This document shows positions 1 to 6,507 of a DNA stretch of 11,289 nt, piece by piece. The stretch is from Patescibacteria group bacterium UBA1441 (GTDB lineage Bacteria > Patescibacteriota > Minisyncoccia > Minisyncoccales > UBA1441): assembly GCA_002329255.1 (NCBI GenBank), contig DCTL01000012.1:1-11289 (forward strand), read 5' to 3'. The notes below the pieces were generated by a model. That model made no database searches, was not told where the DNA came from, and saw only the letters and a program-made list of their open reading frames with translations. The translations under genes were made by a program, and so were the position numbers. Position 1 is the first letter of the stretch, and each line of letters opens with the position of its first letter.

Positions 1-160
1 AAAACTATGAAAGCTTATCCTGAAACTTTCAGGCGTAAGCGTAGGCGGGGGTTAAACCCCGAAGCGTGTTGACACTTGTAGTTTGCTGAGTGTTTTTTAA
101 GGGCTCAGCACCTTAGCCCGCACCGCTCGTCTCGAAATTCTATCGAAGCCGTTCGTCCCC
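1..160 (-). ncRNA. ssrA: tmRNA (transfer-messenger RNA), 5' part, truncated by window edge
   Basis: Rescues stalled ribosomes by acting first as tRNA-Ala and then as a short mRNA encoding a degradation tag; its partner is SmpB. Seen: read on the minus strand, the RNA begins GGGGACGAACGGCTTCGAT at 160, matching the conserved tmRNA 5' end (GGGG, then GG-N-UUCGA). A clean H-type pseudoknot (PK1) follows: GGGC 119-116 pairs with GCCC 104-101, and TGCTGA 110-105 with TCAGCA 89-84. Exactly ten bases after PK1, as in E. coli, the frame starting at 73 reads VNTLRGLTPAYAYA then TGA (31-29). The alanine/aromatic C-terminus resembles known tags. A C+G hairpin (61-57 with 50-46) lies inside the tag frame, as helix P5 does in E. 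coli. The tRNA-like 3' half lies outside the window. The 5' end is two bases past the smpB stop, so cotranscription and RNase P processing are inferred. Confidence 0.9.
29..73 (-). other. tmRNA tag-peptide reading frame (predicted)
   Basis: Predicted tag reads VNTLRGLTPAYAYA followed by TGA at 31-29. The frame was chosen because it ends in an alanine-rich hydrophobic tail typical of protease-recognised tags and because GTC (73-71) sits ten bases after PK1, the E. coli spacing. The resume codon could instead be AAC (70-68), giving a 13-residue tag; a resume codon other than GCN or GGN would be unusual. The other frame that contains GCA (86-84) gives an Arg-rich peptide and was not preferred. 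The frame is more secure than the exact first codon. Confidence 0.6.
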
Positions 161-162
161 GG

Positions 163-609
163 TCATTCTTCTCCTTTTAACGATCTTCTAATTCGACGTT
201 CGTCATCTCGTTGTTTGATTTGCTGACGCTTGTCGAATCTCTTTTTTCCTTTGACTAAGCCAACTTCTAGCTTAACCAGATTGTGTTTAGTATACATTCT
301 TAAGGGCACGATCGTCAAGCCTTTCTCTTTCATTTTTCCAGTTAGATAACTAAGTTCTTTCTTGTTAATTAATAATAAGCGAGGTCTAGTTGCGTCATAA
401 TCAGATGGTTGGTTGGCTGACTGATAAGCTGAAATAGTGGCTCCGGTTAGATAAAGACGGCCATTCAAGCTACTTACATAAGCTCCTTTTAAGCTAACAC
501 GACCTAGTTTGGCCGATTTTACCTCAGCTCCGGTTAAGACCAAACCCGCTTCTAGTTTCTCTAGAATTTCATAATCGAATGAAGCTTTTTTATTACGAGC
601 AATTTCCAT
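163..609 (-). CDS. smpB: SsrA-binding protein SmpB
   Basis: Small basic RNA-binding protein that binds the tRNA-like part of tmRNA, delivers it to stalled ribosomes and probes the empty mRNA channel with its C-terminal tail. Its 148 residues are close to the usual 150-160. Visible family signatures: N-terminal NKKASFDYEILEKLEAGLVL, then GAEVKSAKLGRVSLKGAYV (the OB-fold core), KGLTIVPLRMYTKHNLVKLE, GKKRFDKRQQIKQRD, and a basic tail DDERRIRRSLKGEE that is expected to become helical in the mRNA path. A Phe stands where many homologues have His in the HDY segment. The ATG at 609 is preceded by an extended -10 box ending only seven bases upstream, so the transcript is probably leaderless and this start is well supported. 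It lies directly upstream of ssrA with a 2-nt gap, which matches its functional partner. Confidence 0.97.
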   Translation of the reverse strand: MEIARNKKASFDYEILEKLEAGLVLTGAEVKSAKLGRVSLKGAYVSSLNGRLYLTGATISAYQSANQPSDYDATRPRLLLINKKELSYLTGKMKEKGLTIVPLRMYTKHNLVKLEVGLVKGKKRFDKRQQIKQRDDERRIRRSLKGEE

Positions 610-616
610 TTCGTTT

Positions 617-625
617 ATTTTAGCA
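617..625 (-). promoter_or_regulatory. Extended -10 promoter for smpB-ssrA
   Basis: On the minus strand the sequence TGC-TAAAAT (625-617) is an extended -10 element (TGn plus 5/6 match to TATAAT). Seven bases separate it from the smpB ATG at 609, so transcription would begin at or next to the start codon, giving a leaderless mRNA. The -35 region is weak (TCGCCA at 17-bp spacing), consistent with an extended -10 type promoter. Prediction from sequence only. Confidence 0.6.
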
Positions 626-628
626 TTT

Positions 629-657
629 TTGTCAGTTTCTGGCGAAAATGCTAGAAT
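629..657 (+). promoter_or_regulatory. Sigma70-type promoter for argS operon
   Basis: TTGTCA (629-634, 5/6 to TTGACA) is followed by a 17-bp spacer and TAGAAT (652-657, 5/6 to TATAAT), preceded by an extended TGC (649-651). The predicted start of transcription near 664-665 leaves only about six bases before the argS ATG at 671, with no Shine-Dalgarno sequence, so the mRNA is nearly leaderless. Confidence 0.75.
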
Positions 658-670
658 TAATCATTGATAA

Positions 671-2227
671 ATGAAAAAAACAACTGCTCAAAAAATAAAA
701 GATGAAGTCAGTCGAGTTCTTGATCGTTTAGGCTGGCCCAATCAAGATTGGCAAGTCTATGTTCCAGACCAATCCGCCCATGGTCATTATGCGGTTAATG
801 TGGCTATGGTTTTAGCGCCTCAATTAAAAGCTGATCCAATGCAGTTATCCGGTCAGATTACCAAAGAGATAACTGCTTATCGAACCGAAGTCGCTCGACC
901 CGGATTTATTAACTTTTTTTTAACCACCGAACAGATTAATCAAGAGTGGCGTGAATTTGTAACTAATTTTGACCAACAGTTAACTGTTGATTCGCCTCGG
1001 AAGATTCAGGTTGAATTCGTTTCGGCTAATCCTACTGGTCCATTGACCTTGGGCAATAGTCGTGGTGGATTTTTCGGTGATTTGCTCGGAAACATTCTTA
1101 CTCGGGTCGGTCATCAGGTCGTTAAAGAGTATTATATCAATGACGCTGGCTTCCAGGTTGAAAGATTAGGCGAGGCTGTTCTCGGTCAAACAGAAGATGC
1201 TTATCGGGGTGACTACATCGAGGAGTTAAAGCAGATCGTTAAAAGCTCGGACGCAAATGAAGCTGGTCGAGAGGCGGCTGATTATATTTTAGAGAATATG
1301 ATTAAGCCTGATATTCAAAAGATTGGTTTAAATTTTGATATTTGGTTTTCCGAAAGAGATCTTTATCAAAAAAAAATCGTTGAAAGAACATTAACCGATC
1401 TTAAGAATAAAGGATTAACGATCGAGAAAGAGGGGGCTCTTTGGCTGAATACCACTTCTTTCGGCGACCAGAAAGATCGCGTCCTAGTGAAGGCAACTGG
1501 TGAGATGACTTATCTGATGACTGATTTAGCTTATCATCGTCAGAAGTTTGAAAGAGGATTTGATTTAGTTATTGATATTTGGGGAGCGGATCACCATGGT
1601 CACATTCAACCACTCACTCAAGGACTTAAAGCTCTTGATTGTCCGATTGAACGATTAAAGGTTTTAACAGTACAGTGGGTCAAGATTTTAAAAGACGGCC
1701 AAGAGCTACGAAGCTCAAAGCGACGAGGAGAATATATTACGATTGCCGAATTGGTTGATCAGGTTGGGCTCGATGCGGTTCGTTATTTCTTTTTAGATCG
1801 CAGTCTTAATTCTCACTTGAATTTTGATTTTAATTTAGCTATCAAGAAATCAACCGATAATCCAGTTTACTATATTCAGTATGCTCATGCCCGTATTAAT
1901 AGTATATTTGATAAATTGAATTATTCTCCAGATCATAAGATTTTACCCAAAACCAATCTTGATCATCCTCAAGAGATTGCTTTAATGGCCTTATTGTTAC
2001 AGTATCCGGAGGTAATTTTAAGCATTGCCCAAAGCTACGAGGGGCATAAATTGCCTCAGTTTTCTTATCGTTTAGCTTCGGCTCTACACCAGTTTTATCG
2101 AGACTGTCCGGTAGTTAATGCGGAGCCTGATCAACAACAAAGTCGTCTAGCTCTTTTAGCCACCGTTAAAAAGGTTCTAGGTGAATCTTTAAAGTTAATG
2201 GGCATTAATGCCCCTGATAAGATGTAA
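671..2227 (+). CDS. argS: Arginine--tRNA ligase (ArgRS, class I)
   Basis: Charges tRNA-Arg with arginine using ATP; cytoplasmic. Domains in order: N-terminal arginyl additional domain (about 1-95, including HGHYAVNVAMVLA and RPGFINFFLT); Rossmann core beginning VEFVSANPTGPL (114-125); the HIGH-equivalent TLGN at 126-129; the KMSKS-like loop LRSSKRRGEYIT at 346-357; DALR anticodon-binding domain from about 385 to the end, with CPVVNAEPDQQQSRLALL and a closing MGINAPDKM. The 518 residues are shorter than the usual 550-580. Odd point: both histidines of the HIGH motif are replaced (HxGH to TLGN), a form known from some TrpRS (TIGN); the rest of the core is intact, so it is probably active. The start is set by the close promoter and the N-terminal alignment. 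Its TAA overlaps the ileS ATG by one base (TAATG), implying translational coupling. Confidence 0.97.
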   Translation: MKKTTAQKIKDEVSRVLDRLGWPNQDWQVYVPDQSAHGHYAVNVAMVLAPQLKADPMQLSGQITKEITAYRTEVARPGFINFFLTTEQINQEWREFVTNFDQQLTVDSPRKIQVEFVSANPTGPLTLGNSRGGFFGDLLGNILTRVGHQVVKEYYINDAGFQVERLGEAVLGQTEDAYRGDYIEELKQIVKSSDANEAGREAADYILENMIKPDIQKIGLNFDIWFSERDLYQKKIVERTLTDLKNKGLTIEKEGALWLNTTSFGDQKDRVLVKATGEMTYLMTDLAYHRQKFERGFDLVIDIWGADHHGHIQPLTQGLKALDCPIERLKVLTVQWVKILKDGQELRSSKRRGEYITIAELVDQVGLDAVRYFFLDRSLNSHLNFDFNLAIKKSTDNPVYYIQYAHARINSIFDKLNYSPDHKILPKTNLDHPQEIALMALLLQYPEVILSIAQSYEGHKLPQFSYRLASALHQFYRDCPVVNAEPDQQQSRLALLATVKKVLGESLKLMGINAPDKM

Positions 2228-5200
2228 TGGAAAAAGATCAAAAAAACAACATTGTTAAAGTCGAAGAAGAAATTCTTGATTTCTGGGAAGAAAATAAAGT
2301 TTTCGAAGAAAGTATTGCCCGACGTCGAGGGCAGCCACTTTTTTCTTTTTACGACGGACCACCTTTTGCGACTGGTCAACCTCATTACGGGAACTTACTT
2401 CCTGCAACCATTAAGGATGTGGTGCTCCGCTATCAGACGATGCGAGGTCGGTATGCTCCACGTTGGGTTGGCTGGGATTGTCATGGTTTACCCCTCGAAA
2501 ATTTAGCGGAACAAGAGCTAAATCAAAAAAGTAAAGCCGATATTGAAAAGCTAGGCATTGATAAATTTAATCAAACTTGCCGTAAATTAGTTTTTCGATA
2601 CTTAGATGATTTTAAACAAACTCTAAAAAGGCTCGGTCGATGGGCTGATTATGAAAATCGTTATGCGACGATTGACTCTAATTATACCGAGAGTATTTGG
2701 TGGCTCTTTAAGCGCCTTTATGAAAAAGGTTTAGTTTATCAAGATTATCGTACAGCTCCCTACTGTCCACGCTGTGAAACACCATTGTCTAATTTTGAAC
2801 TTAATCAGCCGGGAGCTTATCGCGACATTAAAGATCTTTCAGTCTTCGTAAAATTTCCATTACTTGATGAAAAAGGGACTTATCTCTTGATTTGGACGAC
2901 CACTCCCTGGACTTTACCGGCCAACTTTGCTGTTGCCGTTAATCCAGACATTGATTACGTTAAGATTAAAACTAAGTCGGAGAAATTAATTTTAGCCCAG
3001 TCTCGATTATCAGAGATTCAGGAACAGTTTAGCCGAGAAGAGACTTTCAGTGGTCAGCAGTTGATTGATCGAGCCTATTCTCCTCTTTATAATGTTCCGC
3101 CAAGCAATGGTCGTGACTATCGAATAGTCAAGGCAGATTTTGTCTCAACCGAAGAGGGCACTGGCTTGGTCCACCTAGCTGCTTTTGGCCTGGAAGATAT
3201 GGAAGTGGCAAAAGAACAAGATCTACCTCTAAAGATAACGGTTGATCAGTCGGGGCGCATGGCTACAGGATATAGTTTGCCGGGAGAGGGGCTACCGGTC
3301 TGGCAGGCTAATAAAGACATAGTAAATGACCTAGAGGAAAGGCAACTTCTTTATCGCACTCTGGAGATTGAGCACAGCTATCCTTTTTGTTGGCGTTGTG
3401 ATCAGCGTTTGATTTATTATCCTATTACCAGCTGGTATATTGCTGTTGAGAAGTTTCGTGATCAGCTGGTCGCCAATAATCAACAGATTAACTGGGTTCC
3501 GGGGCACTTGAAAAATGGGCGTTTCGGAAAATGGCTCGAAGGTGCTCGCGACTGGGGTGTTTCTCGTAATCGTTATTGGGGGGCGCCGATTCCGGTTTGG
3601 CAATCTGAATCAGGTGAAACAGTAGTTATTGGATCACGAGAAGACCTAAGACAACAGAAGTTTAGTAGTAATCGATATTGGTTGATGAGACATGGTCAGG
3701 CCGAGAGCAATGTCCAGGGTGTGTTGGTGGATAGCCAAAATGGTTTTTTCTTAACTGATCTTGGTCGGCAGCAGGTCCAAATTGCGGCTGAGAAGCTAAA
3801 GAAAACAGCTAAAATAGATGTTATTTTGTCTTCGGATGTTGCTCGTGCTCGGGAAACAGCTGAAATTGTTGGTCAGGTATTGGGGGTAGAGCCTCAATAT
3901 TATCCGGAACTTGGTGAACATCAATTCGGAGTATTTAATGAAAAGCCATCTGCCGAATATCGTCAATTCTTCAAATCGCCGGAAGAATTCTTAACGCGAG
4001 CTCCAGAGGGTGGTGAAACCGGTTTAGAGGTTCGGCAGAGAGTCTATCGATTCATTGAAGAGCAAGATGCTAAGTATCAGGGAATGAACATTCTGGTGGT
4101 TGGACATCGTGGTCCCCTCCGTCACCTTGAATCAGCTTGTCTTGGCTTAACTGAAGAGGAACAGACTGCTCGACGATCAGAGCTTGGTCTAGATCTAGCA
4201 GAATTTCGGGAAATGAAGTTTGCCAAAATGCCCTTTAATGAAGAAGGCCGTCTTGATTTTCATCGTCCTTATATCGACACGATTGAGTTTAAATCTCCTT
4301 CAGGGGAGAAGATGAAACGAGTGGAGGAGGTTTTTGATTGTTGGTATGAATCAGGGGCAATGCCTTACGCTCAATTCCACTATCCATTTGAGAATCAGGA
4401 GAAAATGAAAAATTTTTTTCCGGCTGATTTTATTACAGAAGCTCTCGAACAAACTAGAGGCTGGTTTTATACGCTTCATGTTTTGGCGACAGCCTTAACC
4501 TTGGAAGAAGACGGCTTGGGCGTTCATCAGCCAGCCTTCAAGAATGTTATCGCTCATGGATTAATTTTAACCGAAGCGGGCGACAAACTCTCAAAACATG
4601 TTAAAAATTATCAGCCTCCGCAGATAATGTTTGATCGCTACGGAGCTGATGCTTTACGCTTCTATTTGCTCAATCAATCAACCTTAGGCGGAAACTATGT
4701 CTTTTCCGAGGATAAGGTCAAAGAATCAATGCAGAAGATCGTTAGCACTCTTGATAATTGTGCTACTTTCTATTTAACTTATGCTCCGTCGACAGAATGT
4801 GGCCAAGGGTTGCCGGTCCGCCTTGATTTGCTTGATCGTTGGATGATTTCTCGTCTGCATGAAACAGGACAGAAGGTGATTCAAGAGATGGATAATTTTC
4901 GAGTTGACCGAGCGGTTCGTCAGTTTGTTGATCTAATCGATGATTTCTCAAATTGGTATATCCGTCGATCTCGAAGTCGTTTACAAACTCCAGGTCCTGA
5001 AACTAAGGAAGCGGCTCAAGTCCTTCGTTATCTTTTGCACGGTATTATTAATTTAATGGCTCCCTTTACTCCTTTTATCAGTGAAAAAATATATCGATCT
5101 TTAAACGTAAATTCTGAACTTCTTTCAGTTCACCTAGAGGACTATTTTCAGCCTCAACCAGAACTGGTCGATAATAACTTAGAAGGAGAGATGGCACGGG

Positions 5201-5730
5201 TGAGACAAATCGTGCGCCTGGCTTTACAGGCTCGGGCTAAGTCGGGCCTTCGAGTTCGCCAACCATTAGCCGAACTGCGTGTTCAGGGATCAACTTTAAA
5301 AAACAATGATTTAGTTGATTTGATTATTCAGGAAATAAATGTTCGCCAGCTATTTTTTGTTGATCAAATAAAAGAATCGCCGGACTGGATTAGGGTTGAA
5401 GAAGGAGAATTAGTTTTAGCCCTTGACACTCGTCTCTCAGAGGAGTTAAAGGAAGAAGGTCGAGTGCGAGAGGTTATTCGAACTATTAAAACTTTAAGAA
5501 AGCAAGCCGGTTTGCAACCAACTGACAAAATAAAGATTCTTTATCGGGGATCGGAGGAGCTGGTGGCACTTCTAGAGCGATCCCGGTCGGTCATTGCAAA
5601 AGAAAGCCGCGCCGACGAAATTTCTTTGTTGAATAAAGAAGAGCTAATAGCCGATCAGGAAATTGTTATTGACGATCAAAAACTACTATTAGCAATTGCT
5701 AAAAAAGATGTTTCAGAAAGAAAAGACTGA
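2227..5730 (+). CDS. ileS: Isoleucine--tRNA ligase (type 2) with inserted histidine phosphatase domain
   Basis: Charges tRNA-Ile and edits misactivated valine. Synthetase features: PPFATGQPHYGN with HIGH-equivalent HYGN (53-56); zinc-type APYCPRCETPLSNFE near 175-190; CP1 editing domain with TTTPWTLPANFAVAV and EGTGLVHLAAFGLED (310-324, D324 the likely editing Asp); WGVSRNRYWGAPIPVW; FDCWYESGAMPYAQ; KMSKS-equivalent KLSKH (787-791); anticodon-binding domain with LDRWMISRL and FSNWYIRRSRSR. The HYG motif and VEEVFDCWYESG order point to the archaeal/eukaryotic-like type 2 enzyme, a type associated with mupirocin resistance. Residues about 480-672 are extra: a histidine phosphatase domain with RHG (488-490), SSDVARARETA (R540), E564 and GHR (626-628), which explains the length of 1167 against the roughly 1030-1050 expected. 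The reading frame is continuous through both junctions. The last 23 nt overlap recO. Confidence 0.97.
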   Translation: MEKDQKNNIVKVEEEILDFWEENKVFEESIARRRGQPLFSFYDGPPFATGQPHYGNLLPATIKDVVLRYQTMRGRYAPRWVGWDCHGLPLENLAEQELNQKSKADIEKLGIDKFNQTCRKLVFRYLDDFKQTLKRLGRWADYENRYATIDSNYTESIWWLFKRLYEKGLVYQDYRTAPYCPRCETPLSNFELNQPGAYRDIKDLSVFVKFPLLDEKGTYLLIWTTTPWTLPANFAVAVNPDIDYVKIKTKSEKLILAQSRLSEIQEQFSREETFSGQQLIDRAYSPLYNVPPSNGRDYRIVKADFVSTEEGTGLVHLAAFGLEDMEVAKEQDLPLKITVDQSGRMATGYSLPGEGLPVWQANKDIVNDLEERQLLYRTLEIEHSYPFCWRCDQRLIYYPITSWYIAVEKFRDQLVANNQQINWVPGHLKNGRFGKWLEGARDWGVSRNRYWGAPIPVWQSESGETVVIGSREDLRQQKFSSNRYWLMRHGQAESNVQGVLVDSQNGFFLTDLGRQQVQIAAEKLKKTAKIDVILSSDVARARETAEIVGQVLGVEPQYYPELGEHQFGVFNEKPSAEYRQFFKSPEEFLTRAPEGGETGLEVRQRVYRFIEEQDAKYQGMNILVVGHRGPLRHLESACLGLTEEEQTARRSELGLDLAEFREMKFAKMPFNEEGRLDFHRPYIDTIEFKSPSGEKMKRVEEVFDCWYESGAMPYAQFHYPFENQEKMKNFFPADFITEALEQTRGWFYTLHVLATALTLEEDGLGVHQPAFKNVIAHGLILTEAGDKLSKHVKNYQPPQIMFDRYGADALRFYLLNQSTLGGNYVFSEDKVKESMQKIVSTLDNCATFYLTYAPSTECGQGLPVRLDLLDRWMISRLHETGQKVIQEMDNFRVDRAVRQFVDLIDDFSNWYIRRSRSRLQTPGPETKEAAQVLRYLLHGIINLMAPFTPFISEKIYRSLNVNSELLSVHLEDYFQPQPELVDNNLEGEMARVRQIVRLALQARAKSGLRVRQPLAELRVQGSTLKNNDLVDLIIQEINVRQLFFVDQIKESPDWIRVEEGELVLALDTRLSEELKEEGRVREVIRTIKTLRKQAGLQPTDKIKILYRGSEELVALLERSRSVIAKESRADEISLLNKEELIADQEIVIDDQKLLLAIAKKDVSERKD
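3664..4242 (+). other. Histidine phosphatase (phosphoglycerate mutase-like) domain embedded in IleS
   Basis: Occupies about residues 480-672 of IleS. Family hallmarks seen in order: YWLMRHGQAESN with the phospho-acceptor H489; LTDLGRQQVQIAAEKL; LSSDVARARETAEIVG with R540 in the SSDxxRAxxTA motif; GEHQFG with the likely acid E564; APEGGETGLEVRQRV; and VVGHRGPLRHL with H627. All four residues of the catalytic pocket (RHG arginine and histidine, the second Arg, and the second His) plus the acid are present, so an active phosphatase is predicted. In ordinary type 2 IleRS the IGS-EEL segment is joined to DLHRxxID by a short linker; the domain replaces that linker. Substrate unknown. Confidence 0.93.
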
Positions 5731-6439
5731 AGCAGTTGTTTTAAGTCGTCAATTTCTTGGCGAAGCCGATAGTCAATTCATTCTCTTGACTAATCAATTT
5801 GGTAAGCTCCGGGCAGTAGCCCGAGGAGAAAGAAAGATTCTTTCTAAAATGAGGGGTGGGCTTGGTCTTTTTAGCTGGAGTGAAGTAGAGCTGGTTCGGG
5901 GCTATCGTCAGCCCATCATTACGGCGGCTCGGCCCAAAATGCTTTTTTCTAATTTAAGTCGTGATTGGTCAAAGTTTGTAATAGCTCAAAGGATGAGTCG
6001 AGACATTGAAGCTTTAACCCCTTGGGATTTACCAGATGAGAATGCTTGGTTTTTTTATTTAGGAGCCTTAAATGCCTTGAATTTAATTAAAAGTCATTAT
6101 CAACGTCTTTATTATTATTTTCTTTGGACTTTGATAAATAGCTGGGGTTATCAAATTGATCTTCATCATTGTGCTCGCTGTGGAGGTCAACTTCAGTCGG
6201 AAATATGCTTCTTGGTCGCTGAAGAGGGTATTATCTGTGCTAATTGCTGGAAGGCGAATGATCAGTCAGAGGAAATATCACCAAATACTATTAAAATTTT
6301 ACGGCTAATCGCCAGTAAAGATAAGACTCGATTGGGGCGTATCCGAACTAGTTCGGCCGACCGTAAAAATTTAGAAAAAGCTTCGCGTTTTTTCATTGAT
6401 TCAATCCGGACAGATCAAGATCTAAGTTCGGTTAACTGA
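5708..6439 (+). CDS. recO: DNA repair protein RecO
   Basis: Mediator of the RecFOR pathway: loads RecA on SSB-coated single-stranded DNA and anneals complementary strands. Domains: N-terminal OB-fold starting KTEAVVLSRQFLGEADSQFILLTNQFGKLRAVARGERK, typical of the family; a helical middle; and a zinc module HHCARCGG ... CANCW with C155, C158, C177 and C180 as the likely four ligands (C167 is additional). The 243 residues fit the family (about 230-260). The ATG at 5708 was chosen over an in-frame TTG at 5696, because homologues begin just before KTEAVVL; it overlaps the 3' end of ileS by 23 nt, with no Shine-Dalgarno sequence, so translation is probably coupled. It is the last gene before a short gap with a new promoter. 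Confidence 0.93.
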   Translation: MFQKEKTEAVVLSRQFLGEADSQFILLTNQFGKLRAVARGERKILSKMRGGLGLFSWSEVELVRGYRQPIITAARPKMLFSNLSRDWSKFVIAQRMSRDIEALTPWDLPDENAWFFYLGALNALNLIKSHYQRLYYYFLWTLINSWGYQIDLHHCARCGGQLQSEICFLVAEEGIICANCWKANDQSEEISPNTIKILRLIASKDKTRLGRIRTSSADRKNLEKASRFFIDSIRTDQDLSSVN

Positions 6440-6477
6440 GAAAGGTCTATTTATTAGGCGCTTTTTATCTTTTAGGT

Positions 6478-6483
6478 TATAAT
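6478..6483 (+). promoter_or_regulatory. Candidate -10 box for the 6508 gene
   Basis: A perfect TATAAT lies in the 68-nt gap after recO; predicted transcription start near 6490 leaves about 18 nt of leader. The -35 region at 17-18 bp spacing (TAGGCG or TTAGGC) is poor, so strength is uncertain. It would start a second transcription unit for the membrane-anchored protein, glyS and the M16 peptidase. Confidence 0.5.
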
Positions 6484-6507
6484 AAAAATTGATTATCAAG
6501 ACTTACT

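Larger units (their letters stand above)
617..657. repeat. 41-bp near-perfect dyad spanning the divergent smpB/argS promoters
   Basis: Positions i and 1274-i pair over the whole stretch, centred on T637: 16 Watson-Crick pairs plus three G/T positions (620/654, 630/644, 632/642) over 19-bp arms. Each arm contains one promoter's extended -10 element, so the dyad is effectively two promoters placed back to back in mirror symmetry. No T-run follows on either side, so a rho-independent terminator is unlikely. It may be an operator for a dimeric regulator or simply a symmetric bidirectional promoter. Confidence 0.8.

Noticed and set aside
29..86. Alternative tmRNA tag frame beginning GCA (86-84)
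   Set aside because: GCA would lie inside PK1 and the peptide is Arg-rich with no alanine tail.
617..657. Dyad read as a bidirectional terminator
   Set aside because: The flanking genes diverge, no U-run follows either arm, and both arms are explained by promoter elements.
2131..2385. 84-codon minus-strand open frame across the argS-ileS junction
   Set aside because: Product is a low-complexity Phe/Lys-rich sequence, antisense to two well-conserved synthetase ends; a shadow frame.
3664..4242. ileS as two genes or a frameshifted phosphatase gene inserted between synthetase halves
   Set aside because: The frame is open across both junctions with synthetase motifs in correct order on each side and no internal stop, so it is one fused polypeptide.
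5689..5702. 14-bp perfect palindrome TTAGCAATTGCTAA just before the recO start
   Set aside because: It encodes conserved reading frame at the end of ileS, has no repeat elsewhere in the window that I could see, and an AT-rich palindrome of this size can arise by chance.
5696..5707. TTG start adding four residues to RecO
   Set aside because: Family N-termini begin right before KTEAVVL, so ATG 5708 fits better.
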